From contig JASBVS010000028.1 of NCBI GenBank assembly GCA_029960955.1, positions 1 to 64,000 of the forward strand: a DNA stretch of 64,000 nt. Reading direction: 5' to 3'. Below, in pieces: positions 30,375 to 42,246 of the stretch. Numbering within the stretch: position 1 is the stretch's first letter; each line of letters opens with the position of its first letter. The DNA comes from Bacillota bacterium. Its GTDB lineage: Bacteria > Bacillota > Sulfobacillia > JAIMAT01. The notes below the pieces were generated by a model that made no database searches, was not told the DNA's origin, and saw only the letters and a program-made list of their open reading frames with translations. The position numbers were made by a program, and so were the translations under genes.

Positions 30375-31170
30375 CGGCGGGCTGCCAGGCGATCGCCAGC
30401 TGGCCGAGCTGGAGCAGGCGCTGCGCCCGTGGCTGGCGCGCTACCTGGTCCGGGAGCCGTCGCCCGAGGCGAGCCGGCGCCTGGCCGAGGAAGTGCTCCT
30501 CCGGGCCCGGGCGGAGCGGGAGCGAGATCCGGCGCAGGCGCGGAGACCCAGCCTGCCGAGGCTGGTGCGCCTGGAGCTGGCGGGCTACGGGCGGGCCTTC
30601 TGGATCGCCAGCCTGGCGCTCGGCGTCCTCCTGGTCCTGGCATCCGCCGATCTCCTCGCCCAGCCCGGGCCGGCGCCGGTCAACCTGTTCGCCGCCGTGC
30701 TCCCGGGTTACTTCCTGGCGGCCATGGCGTTGGGGAACGGCTGGGGCAACCGGGCGATGCGCCTGGTGGAGAGCGTGACGCCGTTCCCGCCGGCACTCCT
30801 CTGGCTGATCCGCCTGCTGATCGCGACCGCCGTCGACGTCCTGATCGGGCTGGCCGGGACCGGCGTGCTCGCGGCCACCGTGGGCGTGGTCCAGCCGCTC
30901 GCCTTCCTCCTGCAGTGGCTGGCCGGGGTGCTGGCGGTGGGCGGCCTCCTGGCCTGGCTGCTCTTCTCCAGGGGCTTCCTCTGGTCGCTGGGGGCGGGCG
31001 TCGTCTTCTGGGCCGTGCTGGCGGCGGGCCAGGAAGGCCTGATCCGTGCCGGCTCCGCATGGAGTCTCGGCGGCGACGCCCTGCTGCTGGTGCTGGGAGC
31101 GGCCTCGACGGCGGCGGCCTGGCATCGGAGCCGCGCCGCCTGGCTTGCAGGGGCGGGGAGCAGCGGGTGA
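30361..31170 (+). CDS. Membrane protein, candidate anti-sigma factor or permease (operon gene 5)
   Basis: 269 residues. A soluble, charged segment of about 80 residues (LAELEQALRPWLARYLVREP) comes before six hydrophobic segments. A cytoplasmic head plus membrane part, directly after an ECF sigma gene and overlapping it, is the arrangement of membrane anti-sigma factors. No ZAS zinc motif (HxxxCxxC) is present, so it is not the classical type. The multi-spanning part could instead be the permease partner of the ATPase encoded next. Start ATG 30361; GAGGGGG lies about 12 bases upstream. Confidence 0.5.
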   Translation: MERSDGGLPGDRQLAELEQALRPWLARYLVREPSPEASRRLAEEVLLRARAERERDPAQARRPSLPRLVRLELAGYGRAFWIASLALGVLLVLASADLLAQPGPAPVNLFAAVLPGYFLAAMALGNGWGNRAMRLVESVTPFPPALLWLIRLLIATAVDVLIGLAGTGVLAATVGVVQPLAFLLQWLAGVLAVGGLLAWLLFSRGFLWSLGAGVVFWAVLAAGQEGLIRAGSAWSLGGDALLLVLGAASTAAAWHRSRAAWLAGAGSSG

Positions 31171-32054
31171 TCGTCGTCGAGGATCTCCGCTGCGCGCGGG
31201 GGTCGTTCCAGCTCTGCATCGAGGGCCGGCTCGTGCTGGAGCCCGGGATCTGTCTGGTCGTCGGCGCCAACGGCGCCGGGAAGTCGACCTTTCTCGAACT
31301 GCTGGCGACGGCGACGCCCCCCGACCGGGGCCGCATTCTCTACGACGGCCGCAGGCTGGAGGAGGACGTACCGGGGATCCGGCGCCGCATCGGCTATCTG
31401 CCGGCCGACCTGGAGCCGTACGGCCGGATGACGCCGCGCCGCTTCCTGGTCTACATGGCCCATCTCAAGGGGCTCGAGCCGGAGGGCGAGGCCGAGCTGG
31501 CGCTCGAGCGTCTGGGGCTCCGGGCGGTCGCGGACGTCCGGATCGCCCGGCTCTCGGAGGGCATGCGGAAGCGGGTGGGGCTCGCCCAGGCGCTTCTCGG
31601 CTCGCCGAGCCTCCTCTTCCTGGACGAGCCCCTGAGCCAGCTGGAGACGCCCCGGCGGCAGGAAGTGATCCGCTTCCTGACGCGCTACGCCCGACCCGGC
31701 TCCGGCAGGAGCCTGGTCGTCGTGAGCCACGAGCCGGACGAGTGGGAGGCCGCCGGGCAGATCGTCTGGCTGGAGGCGGGCCGCGTGGCCTTTTCCGGTC
31801 CCCCGGCGCTCTGGACGGCGGGCCTGGGCTCCCGCGTCTGGTGCGGCACGGCGGACGCCGCATTCGTCCAGCGGCTCGATCCGGAGCGGCTGCTGCGCTG
31901 CGCCTGGCTGCCCGGCCGAGCGCGGGCCGAGGTGCGACTCTTCGCCCCCGAGCCTCCGGGGGAAGGCTTTCAACCGGCGGAACCCACCCGGGAGGAAGCC
32001 TACGTCATCCGCCGGGCGGCGCTGCGCCGGCGACGCCGAGAGGAGCGTCGGTGA
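31167..32054 (+). CDS. ABC transporter ATP-binding protein with variant motifs (operon gene 6)
   Basis: 295 residues. Walker A is VVGANGAGKSTFLELL and Walker B LLFLDEP. The signature reads LSEGMRKRVGLAQAL (Glu for the usual second Gly), and the D-loop region reads LSQLE instead of SALD. The H-loop VVSHEPDEWEAA is intact. ATP binding looks possible, but the variants may slow turnover or suit a regulatory role. GTG overlaps the previous stop by 4 bases, so it likely pairs with gene 5. Confidence 0.85.
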   Translation: MIVVEDLRCARGSFQLCIEGRLVLEPGICLVVGANGAGKSTFLELLATATPPDRGRILYDGRRLEEDVPGIRRRIGYLPADLEPYGRMTPRRFLVYMAHLKGLEPEGEAELALERLGLRAVADVRIARLSEGMRKRVGLAQALLGSPSLLFLDEPLSQLETPRRQEVIRFLTRYARPGSGRSLVVVSHEPDEWEAAGQIVWLEAGRVAFSGPPALWTAGLGSRVWCGTADAAFVQRLDPERLLRCAWLPGRARAEVRLFAPEPPGEGFQPAEPTREEAYVIRRAALRRRRREERR

Positions 32055-32114
32055 CCCCGCGGGGCTGGTCCGTGGTCGTGCAACGTCTGGAAGGAAGCCA
32101 TATGAGCCGGTCGC

Positions 32115-32144
32115 TGGCCAGGGCCGGGGTCTTTCAGGTATACT
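32115..32144 (+). promoter_or_regulatory. Sigma-A-type promoter candidate for the atp operon
   Basis: TGGCCA (4/6) and TATACT (5/6) with an 18-bp spacer, about 120 bases before the first atp gene. A GCCGC/GCGGC hairpin (32159-32172) lies in the leader. Confidence 0.45.
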
Positions 32145-32266
32145 GACCGCGTGAACGGCCGCCCAAGCGGCGTGCGTGCCCGCCTTGCTACACCTTTCAC
32201 AAGGTCGAGCCCGGGCGCGAAGGAGAGTCTCCTCGCTTGGGTGGCCTGAACCTGAAGGAGATGCCG

Positions 32267-32581
32267 GTGGCAAACCGCAGGAACGCACCCAATCGCCTCC
32301 TGGCGATGGCACTCTCGGACGCCATCACCGTGGGCGTTGCGGTGTGGGCTGCCTATGCCGGCGGAACCTGGCTGGACGCCAGGTTCCACACGTATCCTGT
32401 CTTCCTCGCAGTCCTGGTCTTGCTGGCGGTGGGCGGCTCCTTGCAGATGGTCGTCAAGGACGTTCTGCGCGAGACCGGCGACCGCGCGGAGCCGGGAAGG
32501 GCGCGCGAGAGCCGGAAACCGAAGGGCGGTCCGGGGGAGGTGCCCCCGGAGCAACCCGGGAAGGATACGGACGACGATTGA
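32267..32581 (+). CDS. AtpZ/AtpI-like protein at the head of the atp operon
   Basis: 104 residues with two hydrophobic segments (MALSDAITVGVAVWAAYAGG and a second near 50-68) and a polar tail. This matches the small AtpZ (F0F1-ATPase subunit, DUF) that often comes first in Bacillota atp operons, proposed to aid Mg2+ uptake or assembly with AtpI. GTG 32267 is preferred because GGAG lies 6 bases upstream; TTG 32237 is an alternative. The stop overlaps the next TTG start. Confidence 0.72.
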   Translation: MANRRNAPNRLLAMALSDAITVGVAVWAAYAGGTWLDARFHTYPVFLAVLVLLAVGGSLQMVVKDVLRETGDRAEPGRARESRKPKGGPGEVPPEQPGKDTDDD

Positions 32582-32883
32582 TTCCGACACCGTTCTTCGC
32601 GGCCTTCGCAGGGGTCGCGGGCGGATGGTTGAACAGCTGGCTTCTCTGGTACGCCCTGCAGAGGGCGACGTCGGAGAACCGGCGCGATCTCCGCTGGATC
32701 TTCGGCGGCTTCGCCGCGCGGTTCTCGGTGGACGCCCTCTTCTTGCTGGCAACTTGGCTGGTCACGAAAGGTGACGCGTGGTCGCTGGTCGCGGTGGCCG
32801 CGGGTCTCCTCGCGGGCAGCGCGCTGGGGATCTGGCGCATGGCCCGGCGGGCGACGGCACGGGAGGCGATGCTCGCTCGATGA
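32578..32883 (+). CDS. ATP synthase subunit I-like membrane protein
   Basis: 101 residues with three or four hydrophobic segments (FFAAFAGVAGGWLNSWLLWY, FAARFSVDALFLLATWLV, then a third with LLAGSALGIWRM). Size, topology and position directly before atpB fit AtpI, which helps assemble the c-ring. TTG start in a 4-base overlap with atpZ; its own stop overlaps the atpB ATG. Confidence 0.7.
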   Translation: MIPTPFFAAFAGVAGGWLNSWLLWYALQRATSENRRDLRWIFGGFAARFSVDALFLLATWLVTKGDAWSLVAVAAGLLAGSALGIWRMARRATAREAMLAR

Positions 32884-33599
32884 GCGGAATCGTTCTGGCG
32901 TTGGGAACGCCCGAGATCGGGCAGGAGAGCACGCAGGTCTTCTTCCATCTCTTCGGACTGGCGGTCACTTCGCAGATCCTCACGGAATGGGGCCTCATGC
33001 TGGTGGTGCTGCTGGTGGTCGTCCTGGCCACCCGGCGACTCCAGCTGGTGCCGCGCGGCGGCCAGAACGCGCTCGAGCTCGGGGTCGAGATGATCATGGA
33101 CGGCATCCTCATCCCCGCGCTGGGCAGCAAGGAGAAGGCGCGCCGCTACTTCCCCTTCCTGGCCAGCCTCTTCGTCTTCATCCTGGCCTCCAACTATTCC
33201 GAGCTGCTCCCGGGGGCCAACCTCGTCCCCGGTTTCAAGACGCCGACCAGCACCTTGAGCGTCACGGCGGCGCTGGCCATCATCGCCTTCCTGACGACGC
33301 ACGTCTCCGGCTTCGTGGCGCACGGGCCGGGCTACCTCAAGCACTTCGTGCGGCCGTCGTTCTTCATGCTGCCGCTCAACATCGTCGAGGAGCTGATCCG
33401 GCCTCTCTCGCTGGCGCTCCGACTTTTCGGCAACATCTTCGGCGAGGACTCCGTGCTGCTGGTCATGCTCTCCTTCTTGCCGTGGATCGTGCCGGTCCCG
33501 TTCATGGTCCTGTTCACGCTCTTCGGCCTGCTGCAGGCTTTCATCTTCACCATGCTGACCGGCGTCTACATCGCCGGAGCGACGGAGGAAGCGGAGTAG
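32880..33599 (+). CDS. atpB: F1Fo ATP synthase subunit a
   Basis: Proton half-channel subunit, 239 residues with five or six helices. The essential Arg is in LSLALRLFGNIFGE and the last helix region contains LLQAFIFTMLTGVYIAGA. The ATG overlaps the upstream stop (ATGA). The N-terminal frame extension before 32880 is not conserved. Confidence 0.95.
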   Translation: MSGIVLALGTPEIGQESTQVFFHLFGLAVTSQILTEWGLMLVVLLVVVLATRRLQLVPRGGQNALELGVEMIMDGILIPALGSKEKARRYFPFLASLFVFILASNYSELLPGANLVPGFKTPTSTLSVTAALAIIAFLTTHVSGFVAHGPGYLKHFVRPSFFMLPLNIVEELIRPLSLALRLFGNIFGEDSVLLVMLSFLPWIVPVPFMVLFTLFGLLQAFIFTMLTGVYIAGATEEAE

Positions 33600-33699
33600 C
33601 GGGCCGGGCGCGCAGGGCCCTGATCAGGCCGATCGGTTTCCTCCCACCGGGAGGGATCACGCGCTCCGCCAACGGGGGCAGGCGAAAGGAGGGAATTGG

Positions 33700-33915
33700 G
33701 TGACCGCACTGGCTGTAGCCATCGCTATCGCGCTGCCGGCCCTCGGGGCCGCGCTGGCGCAGGGGCAGATCGTCTCCGCAACCATCGACGCGGCTTGGCG
33801 CCAGCCGGAGGCTTTGGGTGACGCCCGGGGGGTCATGATCTTGGGCCTCGCGTTCACCGAGGCGCTTGCCATTTATGGTTTGTTGATAGCCTTCTTGCTA
33901 TACGGCAAGGTGTAA
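33700..33915 (+). CDS. atpE: F1Fo ATP synthase subunit c
   Basis: 71-residue hairpin of two helices joined by the polar loop WRQPE. The ion-binding carboxylate is Glu54 in GLAFTEALAIYG. Residues that mark Na+ binding (a Gln in helix 1 and Ser/Thr right after the Glu) are not in place, so H+ is the likely coupling ion. GTG start with a strong AAAGGAGGG site, as expected for the subunit made in greatest number. A 156-base gap follows before atpF. Confidence 0.94.
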   Translation: MTALAVAIAIALPALGAALAQGQIVSATIDAAWRQPEALGDARGVMILGLAFTEALAIYGLLIAFLLYGKV

Positions 33916-34071
33916 GAAGGGGAGGAAACCGGTGGGGCGCCGCGTCGCGGTTTCGCGGGGAGGGCGGCGCTCCCGCCGGTTCCCGGTGGGAGCCTTTGGG
34001 GTCCGGGAACGGGCCGCTTTTGGGGTTTGCGCGCAGGCACCGCCGACGACGCACAGGAAGGGGGGATCCCG

Positions 34072-34581
34072 GTGCCCAATGGGATCGTCTCCATCGACTG
34101 GAATCTGGTCGTCTGGAGCATCGTCAACTTCGTGGTCTTCTTCGGCCTGCTCACGTATTTCGGCTGGAAACCGCTGCTGCGCATGCTGGAGGAACGCGAG
34201 AAGAGGATCGCCGGCGACCTGGCCCACGCCGAGAACGAGCGCGAGGCCGCGGCCAAGGCTCGCCACGAATACGAGCAGCGGCTGCGCGACGCCCAGGCGA
34301 AGGTGGAGGAGATGCTCAACCAGGCCCAGGCGACGGCGGCGCAGCTGCGCGAGCAGCAGCTGCGCCAGACGCAGGAGGAGGCGGCCGCCATCCTGGCCCG
34401 GGCCGAACAGGCCATCGCCCGCGAGCGGGACGAGGCGCTGGCGCAGCTGCGCCGCGAGGTGGCCGACCTGGCGGTGGAGGTGGCGCGGCGCGTGATCGAG
34501 CGGGACTTCGGCGAAGAGGACCAGCGCCGGCTGGCCCGCGAGTTCGTCGAGGAGATCGGGGCAACGCGCCATGGCACATGA
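34072..34581 (+). CDS. atpF: F1Fo ATP synthase subunit b
   Basis: Peripheral stalk, 169 residues. One transmembrane helix (SIVNFVVFFGLLTYFGWKPL) is followed by a long charged coiled coil rich in Ala, Glu, Arg and Gln. GTG 34072 with AGGAAGGGGG upstream. Overlaps atpH by 11 bases. Confidence 0.93.
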   Translation: MPNGIVSIDWNLVVWSIVNFVVFFGLLTYFGWKPLLRMLEEREKRIAGDLAHAENEREAAAKARHEYEQRLRDAQAKVEEMLNQAQATAAQLREQQLRQTQEEAAAILARAEQAIARERDEALAQLRREVADLAVEVARRVIERDFGEEDQRRLAREFVEEIGATRHGT

Positions 34582-35163
34582 GACCGTGGCGCGCCGCTAC
34601 GCGCAGGCGCTCTTCGAGCTGGCGCGGGAGCGGGGCGAACTGGAGCCGGTCCGGCGGGAGCTGGAAGGCCTGGCGGCCCGGGCCGCGGAGGACCGTCGCT
34701 GGCGATGGGTGATGGAGAGCCCCGCGCTGCCCGCTTCGGCGCGGGAGGCGGCGCTGGACCATCTCCTCGAGGAGGAGCCCTCCCCGCTGGTGCAGCGCTT
34801 CCTCCACGTGCTCGTCCGCAAGGGGCGCGGCGCGCTGCTGCAGGCGATCGCCGGCGAGTACGGCCGCCTGGCCGACGAGGCCGAGGGCGTCCGCGAGGCC
34901 TCGGTGACCACGGCCATGCCGCTGGACGAGGCGAACCGGGAGGCGTTGAGACGGCGGCTCGAGGAATGGACGGGAGGACGCGTGCGCCTGCGCGAGCAGG
35001 TCGACCCGGCCATCCTGGGCGGGTTGATCGTGCGCGTCGGCGACCGGCGCGTCGACGGCTCGGTCCGCACGCGGCTCGAGGAGATGCGCCGTCACCTGGC
35101 CAGCGTTCCGGCCGGGCCAGGTCCGAACAGCGGAGGGGCGGATGAGAAGGGAGTGAGCGGCCG

Positions 35164-35167
<4 letters not shown>
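34571..35167 (+). CDS. atpH: F1Fo ATP synthase subunit delta
   Basis: 198 residues. N-terminal six-helix domain begins [20 protein letters not shown]. The C-terminal part carries [20 protein letters not shown], the OSCP/delta signature. A polar tail of about 20 residues exceeds the usual length. The stop overlaps the atpA GTG by 4 bases. Confidence 0.93.
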
Positions 35168-36717
<1,550 letters not shown>

Positions 36718-36744
36718 CGGGCGGGCTCGACGGGAGGCGGTGCC

Positions 36745-39045
<2,301 letters not shown>

Positions 39046-39046
<1 letters not shown>

Positions 39047-39477
39047 TGTCCGAGCGGCGGATCCGCATGTCCGTGGTGACGCCGAAGGGCACGCTCTTCG
39101 ACGGCGCGGTGGAGTACCTGACGCTGCCCAGCGTCGAGGGGATCTACGGCGTCCTTCCCGGGCACGCGCCGATGGTGGTCGCCCTCAGGCCGGGCGTCGT
39201 CCACTACGGCATGGCCGGCCGCCACGGCATCGCCGTCGGCTCGGGCCTCTGCGAGATCCTCCAGGACCGGGCGACGCTCCTCGTCGAGGAGGCCTACCTG
39301 CCCGGGCAGCTGGACATCGCCGCCCTGCACGAGCAGCGCGCCGCGCTGGCCGCGCAGATCGAGGCCGGCGGCACTCCCGAGGAGATCGCCCAGGCCCGGC
39401 AGAAGCTGCGGCAGGTGCTGGCGCTGCTGGAGCTGGGCGAGGAGGCGGCGGAGGCGCGGCGGCGGCCGGGCGTCTGA
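39046..39477 (+). CDS. atpC: F1Fo ATP synthase subunit epsilon
   Basis: 143 residues. The N-terminal beta sandwich includes RMSVVTPKGTLFDGAVEYLT and GVLPGHAPMVVAL. The C-terminal helical hairpin runs from about residue 90 and can inhibit ATP hydrolysis. Last gene of the atp operon. Confidence 0.95.
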
Positions 39478-39497
39478 GCGGGCGCCCGGTCGCCCGG

Positions 39498-39526
39498 GCA
39501 TATCCCCGCGGCTCGCGCCATAGGGA
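39498..39526 (+). promoter_or_regulatory. Sigma-E-like promoter for spoIID
   Basis: GCATATC, a 14-bp spacer, then CATAGGGA. The -35 matches KMATATT in 6 of 7 positions and the -10 starts with the conserved CATA. B. subtilis spoIID is transcribed by sigma-E, which supports the call. Confidence 0.5.
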
Positions 39527-39546
39527 TCCCCCGTCGGAGGGATCTC

Positions 39547-40698
39547 ATGGCGCGGATCGCGATCCTGGTGGTCCTCTTCGCCCTCGTGTCGGTCCTGCTT
39601 GTCCCCTCGACCGTCGCCCTCCTGGCGGGCGAAAGACTGCCGGCCCCCAGCGTGGAGCTCCCGCCCACGCCGGGCGCCCCGCCCGGGGGCTGGCCCGGGG
39701 TCGGCCCCGCCGGAAGCGGCGGGGGTGAAGCGGGTCTCCCGGCGGCGGGCGCGGAGCCCTCCACGCCCCTGCAACCGGGCGGCCCGGCCGGCGCGGCACA
39801 GCTGCCCGGCGAGCAGACCCTGGTGACGGTCTACGACGAGGAAGCCCACCGGCTCCTCCAGATGCCGCTGGAGACGTACGTCGAGGGCGTGGTGGCGGCC
39901 GAGATGCCCGCCGGCTTCGCCCCGGCGGCGCTGCAGGCGCAGGCGGTGGCGGCGCGGACCTTCGCCGTCGCCAGGCTGGTCGCGGGCGCCGCCAGCTGCC
40001 CGCTCCAGCCCCGGGCGGACTTCTGCTCCGACGGCGAGCACGGCCAGGCATGGGCTTCGCCCGCCCAGCGGCAGCGCTTCTGGGGCGTGCTCGCCCCGGT
40101 CTACGAAGCCAAGATCCGCCAGGCCGTGGAGGCGACCGCCGGCCAGATCCTCCTCTGGCAGGGACGGCCCATCGAGGCCTTCTACACCGCCTCCGCGGGT
40201 GGCCGGACGGCCAGCGCGAAGGAAGTCTTCGGCCTCGACCTGCCCTACCTGCCCAGCCTTCCCTCGCCCGACGCCGACCGGCCGGCGGGCCTCGGCGTCA
40301 CCCGCCTCCCGCTGGCGAAGGCCGCGCAGAAGCTGGGGCTCGGCGCCGGGGACCTGCAGGCGGGCGCGCCGGCGGCGGACGGCGGCAGCAACGCCCAGCC
40401 TGCCCTGGCGGTGATCGCCCGAACCCCCTCCGGGCGGGCGGCAGAGGTCCGGGTCGGTGACCGCACGGTCAGCGGCGAGCAGTTCCGCCAGCTGCTGGGC
40501 CTTCCTTCGACGCTCATCGAGTCGATCGGCGTCCAGGACGGGAACCTGGTCGTGCAGACGCGCGGCTACGGCCACGGGGTGGGGCTCAGCCAGTACGGCG
40601 CGGGCGCCATGGCCCGGCAAGGCTACTCGGCCGAAGCGATCCTCGCCTACTACTATCCGGGGACCCGCATCGCCCACCTTCCTCCAGGGCCTGTATAG
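39547..40698 (+). CDS. spoIID: Stage II sporulation protein D
   Basis: Lytic transglycosylase that drives engulfment of the forespore from the mother-cell membrane. 383 residues. N-terminal transmembrane anchor at 5-27, then a Pro/Gly-rich linker. The SpoIID domain has LETYVEGVVAAEMPAGFAP, ALQAQAVAARTFAV, AFYTASAGGRTASA and GYGHGVGLSQYGAGAMA. The catalytic Glu is in AAEMP. GGAGGGAT precedes the ATG. Position after atpC, before the spoIIQ-like gene, resembles Bacillus, though murAA is absent. Confidence 0.95.
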   Translation: MARIAILVVLFALVSVLLVPSTVALLAGERLPAPSVELPPTPGAPPGGWPGVGPAGSGGGEAGLPAAGAEPSTPLQPGGPAGAAQLPGEQTLVTVYDEEAHRLLQMPLETYVEGVVAAEMPAGFAPAALQAQAVAARTFAVARLVAGAASCPLQPRADFCSDGEHGQAWASPAQRQRFWGVLAPVYEAKIRQAVEATAGQILLWQGRPIEAFYTASAGGRTASAKEVFGLDLPYLPSLPSPDADRPAGLGVTRLPLAKAAQKLGLGAGDLQAGAPAADGGSNAQPALAVIARTPSGRAAEVRVGDRTVSGEQFRQLLGLPSTLIESIGVQDGNLVVQTRGYGHGVGLSQYGAGAMARQGYSAEAILAYYYPGTRIAHLPPGPV

Positions 40699-40722
40699 AA
40701 GCGCCACGGATAGCAAAGCCTA
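40693..40722 (+). promoter_or_regulatory. Sigma-F-like promoter for the spoIIQ-like gene
   Basis: GTATA (perfect GYWTA) at 40693-40697, a 15-bp spacer and GCAAAGCCTA (8 of 10 to GGNRANANTW). It overlaps the last codons of spoIID. B. subtilis spoIIQ is a forespore sigma-F gene. Confidence 0.55.
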
Positions 40723-40746
40723 CCGCCGGGAGGTGAACCTCTCGGC

Positions 40747-41682
40747 ATGGACGAGCAGCAGGGTCCCAACCCTGGCAAGACGGGCGAAGCCGGCGGGCCG
40801 AGCCCCTGGTGGCCGCCGCGGTGGAGCCGGTCGTTGGGAGCGCTCCTGGCTGCGCCCGCGCGGCGGCTGATCGCACTGGGCCTACTCGTCTTCGTGGTCG
40901 CCTTCGGAGCCTACTACGCGGTTCTCGCCCACCCCTCGATCTGGAGGGGCCTGGGAACGGAGCTGCGCCGGGTCGAGCTGGCCGGCAACGCGGCGCTGCA
41001 CCGCCTGCGCTCGCCGGCGCGACCGGGCGGGCCGGCCGCGACCAGCCCGGCGCGCGGGCGCGGGGTGGCGCAGCCGCCGGCGCAGGCGTCGACTCCGGGC
41101 ACGCGGGCGCGGACGGGGACGGAGGGCGCTTCCTCCGGCGTCGCGGGCGGAGCGGGCGGCGGCGCGGGGACGGCCGGCGGGCCGGCAGCCGCGGCGGCGC
41201 AGCAGGGGACGGCCTCGGCCACCGGCCAGGCGGCGCAGGAAGCGGCCGCCCAGCCGGCCGGAGCGGCCAACCCGGCGCAGAGGAAGCTCCTCTGGCCCGT
41301 GAGCGGACCGGTCATCGCCGGCTTCGGCTGGGGGTACTCCGTCACCATGCACGACTGGCGCTGGCATGACGGGATCGACATCGCGGCCAAGGTGGGCACG
41401 CCGGTGCGCGCGGCGGCCGCCGGTCGCGTGAGCGCGGTCAGCGGCGACGACCAGGACGGCTGGACGGTCCGCATCGCCCACGTGGCCAACGTGCAGACCG
41501 TCTACGGCGGGCTGGAGCGACCCCTGGTCAAGCCGGGCCAGGCGGTGGAGAAGGGCCAGCTCCTGGGCGACCTGGGCGGAGGGCCGCTGGACGAGGCGGC
41601 GGAGGCGCCGCACCTCCACTTCGCCATCCTGGCGTCGGGAGAGGCGACGGATCCGATCAACTTCCTGCCGCCGTTGCCGTAG
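40747..41682 (+). CDS. M23 (LytM) family peptidase, SpoIIQ-like
   Basis: Forespore membrane protein expected to bind SpoIIIAH across the intermembrane space. 311 residues. Transmembrane segment at about 40-60, a 100-residue Ala/Gly/Gln-rich linker, then a LytM domain from about 180. Zinc ligands His207 and Asp211 (WHDGID) and His289/His291 (PHLHF) are all present. B. subtilis SpoIIQ has lost a ligand, while clostridial SpoIIQ keeps them, so this one may still be an active endopeptidase. SpoIIQ identity rests on gene order and on the sigma-F-like promoter. Confidence 0.82.
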   Translation: MDEQQGPNPGKTGEAGGPSPWWPPRWSRSLGALLAAPARRLIALGLLVFVVAFGAYYAVLAHPSIWRGLGTELRRVELAGNAALHRLRSPARPGGPAATSPARGRGVAQPPAQASTPGTRARTGTEGASSGVAGGAGGGAGTAGGPAAAAAQQGTASATGQAAQEAAAQPAGAANPAQRKLLWPVSGPVIAGFGWGYSVTMHDWRWHDGIDIAAKVGTPVRAAAAGRVSAVSGDDQDGWTVRIAHVANVQTVYGGLERPLVKPGQAVEKGQLLGDLGGGPLDEAAEAPHLHFAILASGEATDPINFLPPLP

Positions 41683-41757
41683 CCAGGCCGTCCGGAAGGG
41701 GCTCGAAGCAGGAAGAAGAGAGGGCGGGCGACGCTCGCGCGAGCGCGCCCGCGCGCG

Positions 41758-41787
41758 TCATGTTCCCCCTCGCCCGGCACATATAGA
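41758..41787 (+). promoter_or_regulatory. Sigma-E-like promoter for spoIIID
   Basis: TCATGTT (6 of 7 to KMATATT), a 15-bp spacer, then CATATAGA. It lies about 35 bases before the spoIIID start codon. B. subtilis spoIIID is sigma-E dependent. Confidence 0.5.
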
Positions 41788-41822
41788 TGGCTCGAGTCCG
41801 CCGGGCCGAGGGGGTCTATTTC

Positions 41823-42113
41823 ATGAAGGACCACATTTGGAAGCGCGTCCTCGAGGTGAGCCTGTACATCGCGGAGACCAAGGCCACCGTCAGGGACGCG
41901 GCCCGCGTCTTCGGCGTCAGCAAGAGCACCATTCACAAAGATGTGACGGAAAGACTTCCTCGCATAAACGAGAAGCTTTCCGAACAAGTGAAACAGGTGC
42001 TCGAATTCAACAAGGCGGAACGCCACCTCCGCGGCGGCGAAGCCACCCGGAGGAAGTACGCGGAGCGCCACCGCAACGCCGCCGCCCCCGCCACCCGCGA
42101 GCGGACTTCCTGA
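41823..42113 (+). CDS. spoIIID: Stage III sporulation transcriptional regulator SpoIIID
   Basis: Mother-cell DNA-binding protein that reshapes sigma-E and sigma-K regulons. 96 residues. MKDHIWKRVLEVSLYIAETK is followed by TVRDAARVFGVSKSTIHKDV, the helix-turn-helix, then the C-terminal basic helix. The ATG at 41823 is chosen over 41787 because the upstream ATG falls inside the promoter and GAGGGGG precedes 41823. The first half uses more AT-rich codons than its neighbours. mbl, which follows spoIIID in Bacillus, is absent. Confidence 0.95.
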   Translation: MKDHIWKRVLEVSLYIAETKATVRDAARVFGVSKSTIHKDVTERLPRINEKLSEQVKQVLEFNKAERHLRGGEATRRKYAERHRNAAAPATRERTS

Positions 42114-42201
42114 AGGCCCGCCGGCAGGCCAGCCTCCGCCTCGCCGCAGGATTCGGCAGGAAATGCGCCGCCCCCGGCGAACCACGAGGCAGCGTGGGAC
42201 G

Positions 42202-42230
42202 GGCCCCGGAGCGACGGAGCGACCGGGGCC
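42202..42230. repeat. 8-bp inverted repeat between spoIIID and the rod-protein gene
   Basis: GGCCCCGG and CCGGGGCC flank a 13-base loop that itself holds AGCGA twice. No U-tract. May act as a weak terminator or be fortuitous. Confidence 0.3.
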
Positions 42231-42246
42231 GGCGGAGGCGAGACCG

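Noticed and set aside
30361-31170. Zinc-binding (ZAS) anti-sigma factor
   Set aside because: No HxxxCxxC motif. It was kept only as a candidate membrane regulator from its position.
33700-33915. Sodium-type c subunit
   Set aside because: The Gln in helix 1 and the Ser/Thr after the ion-binding Glu that mark Na+ rings are not in place.
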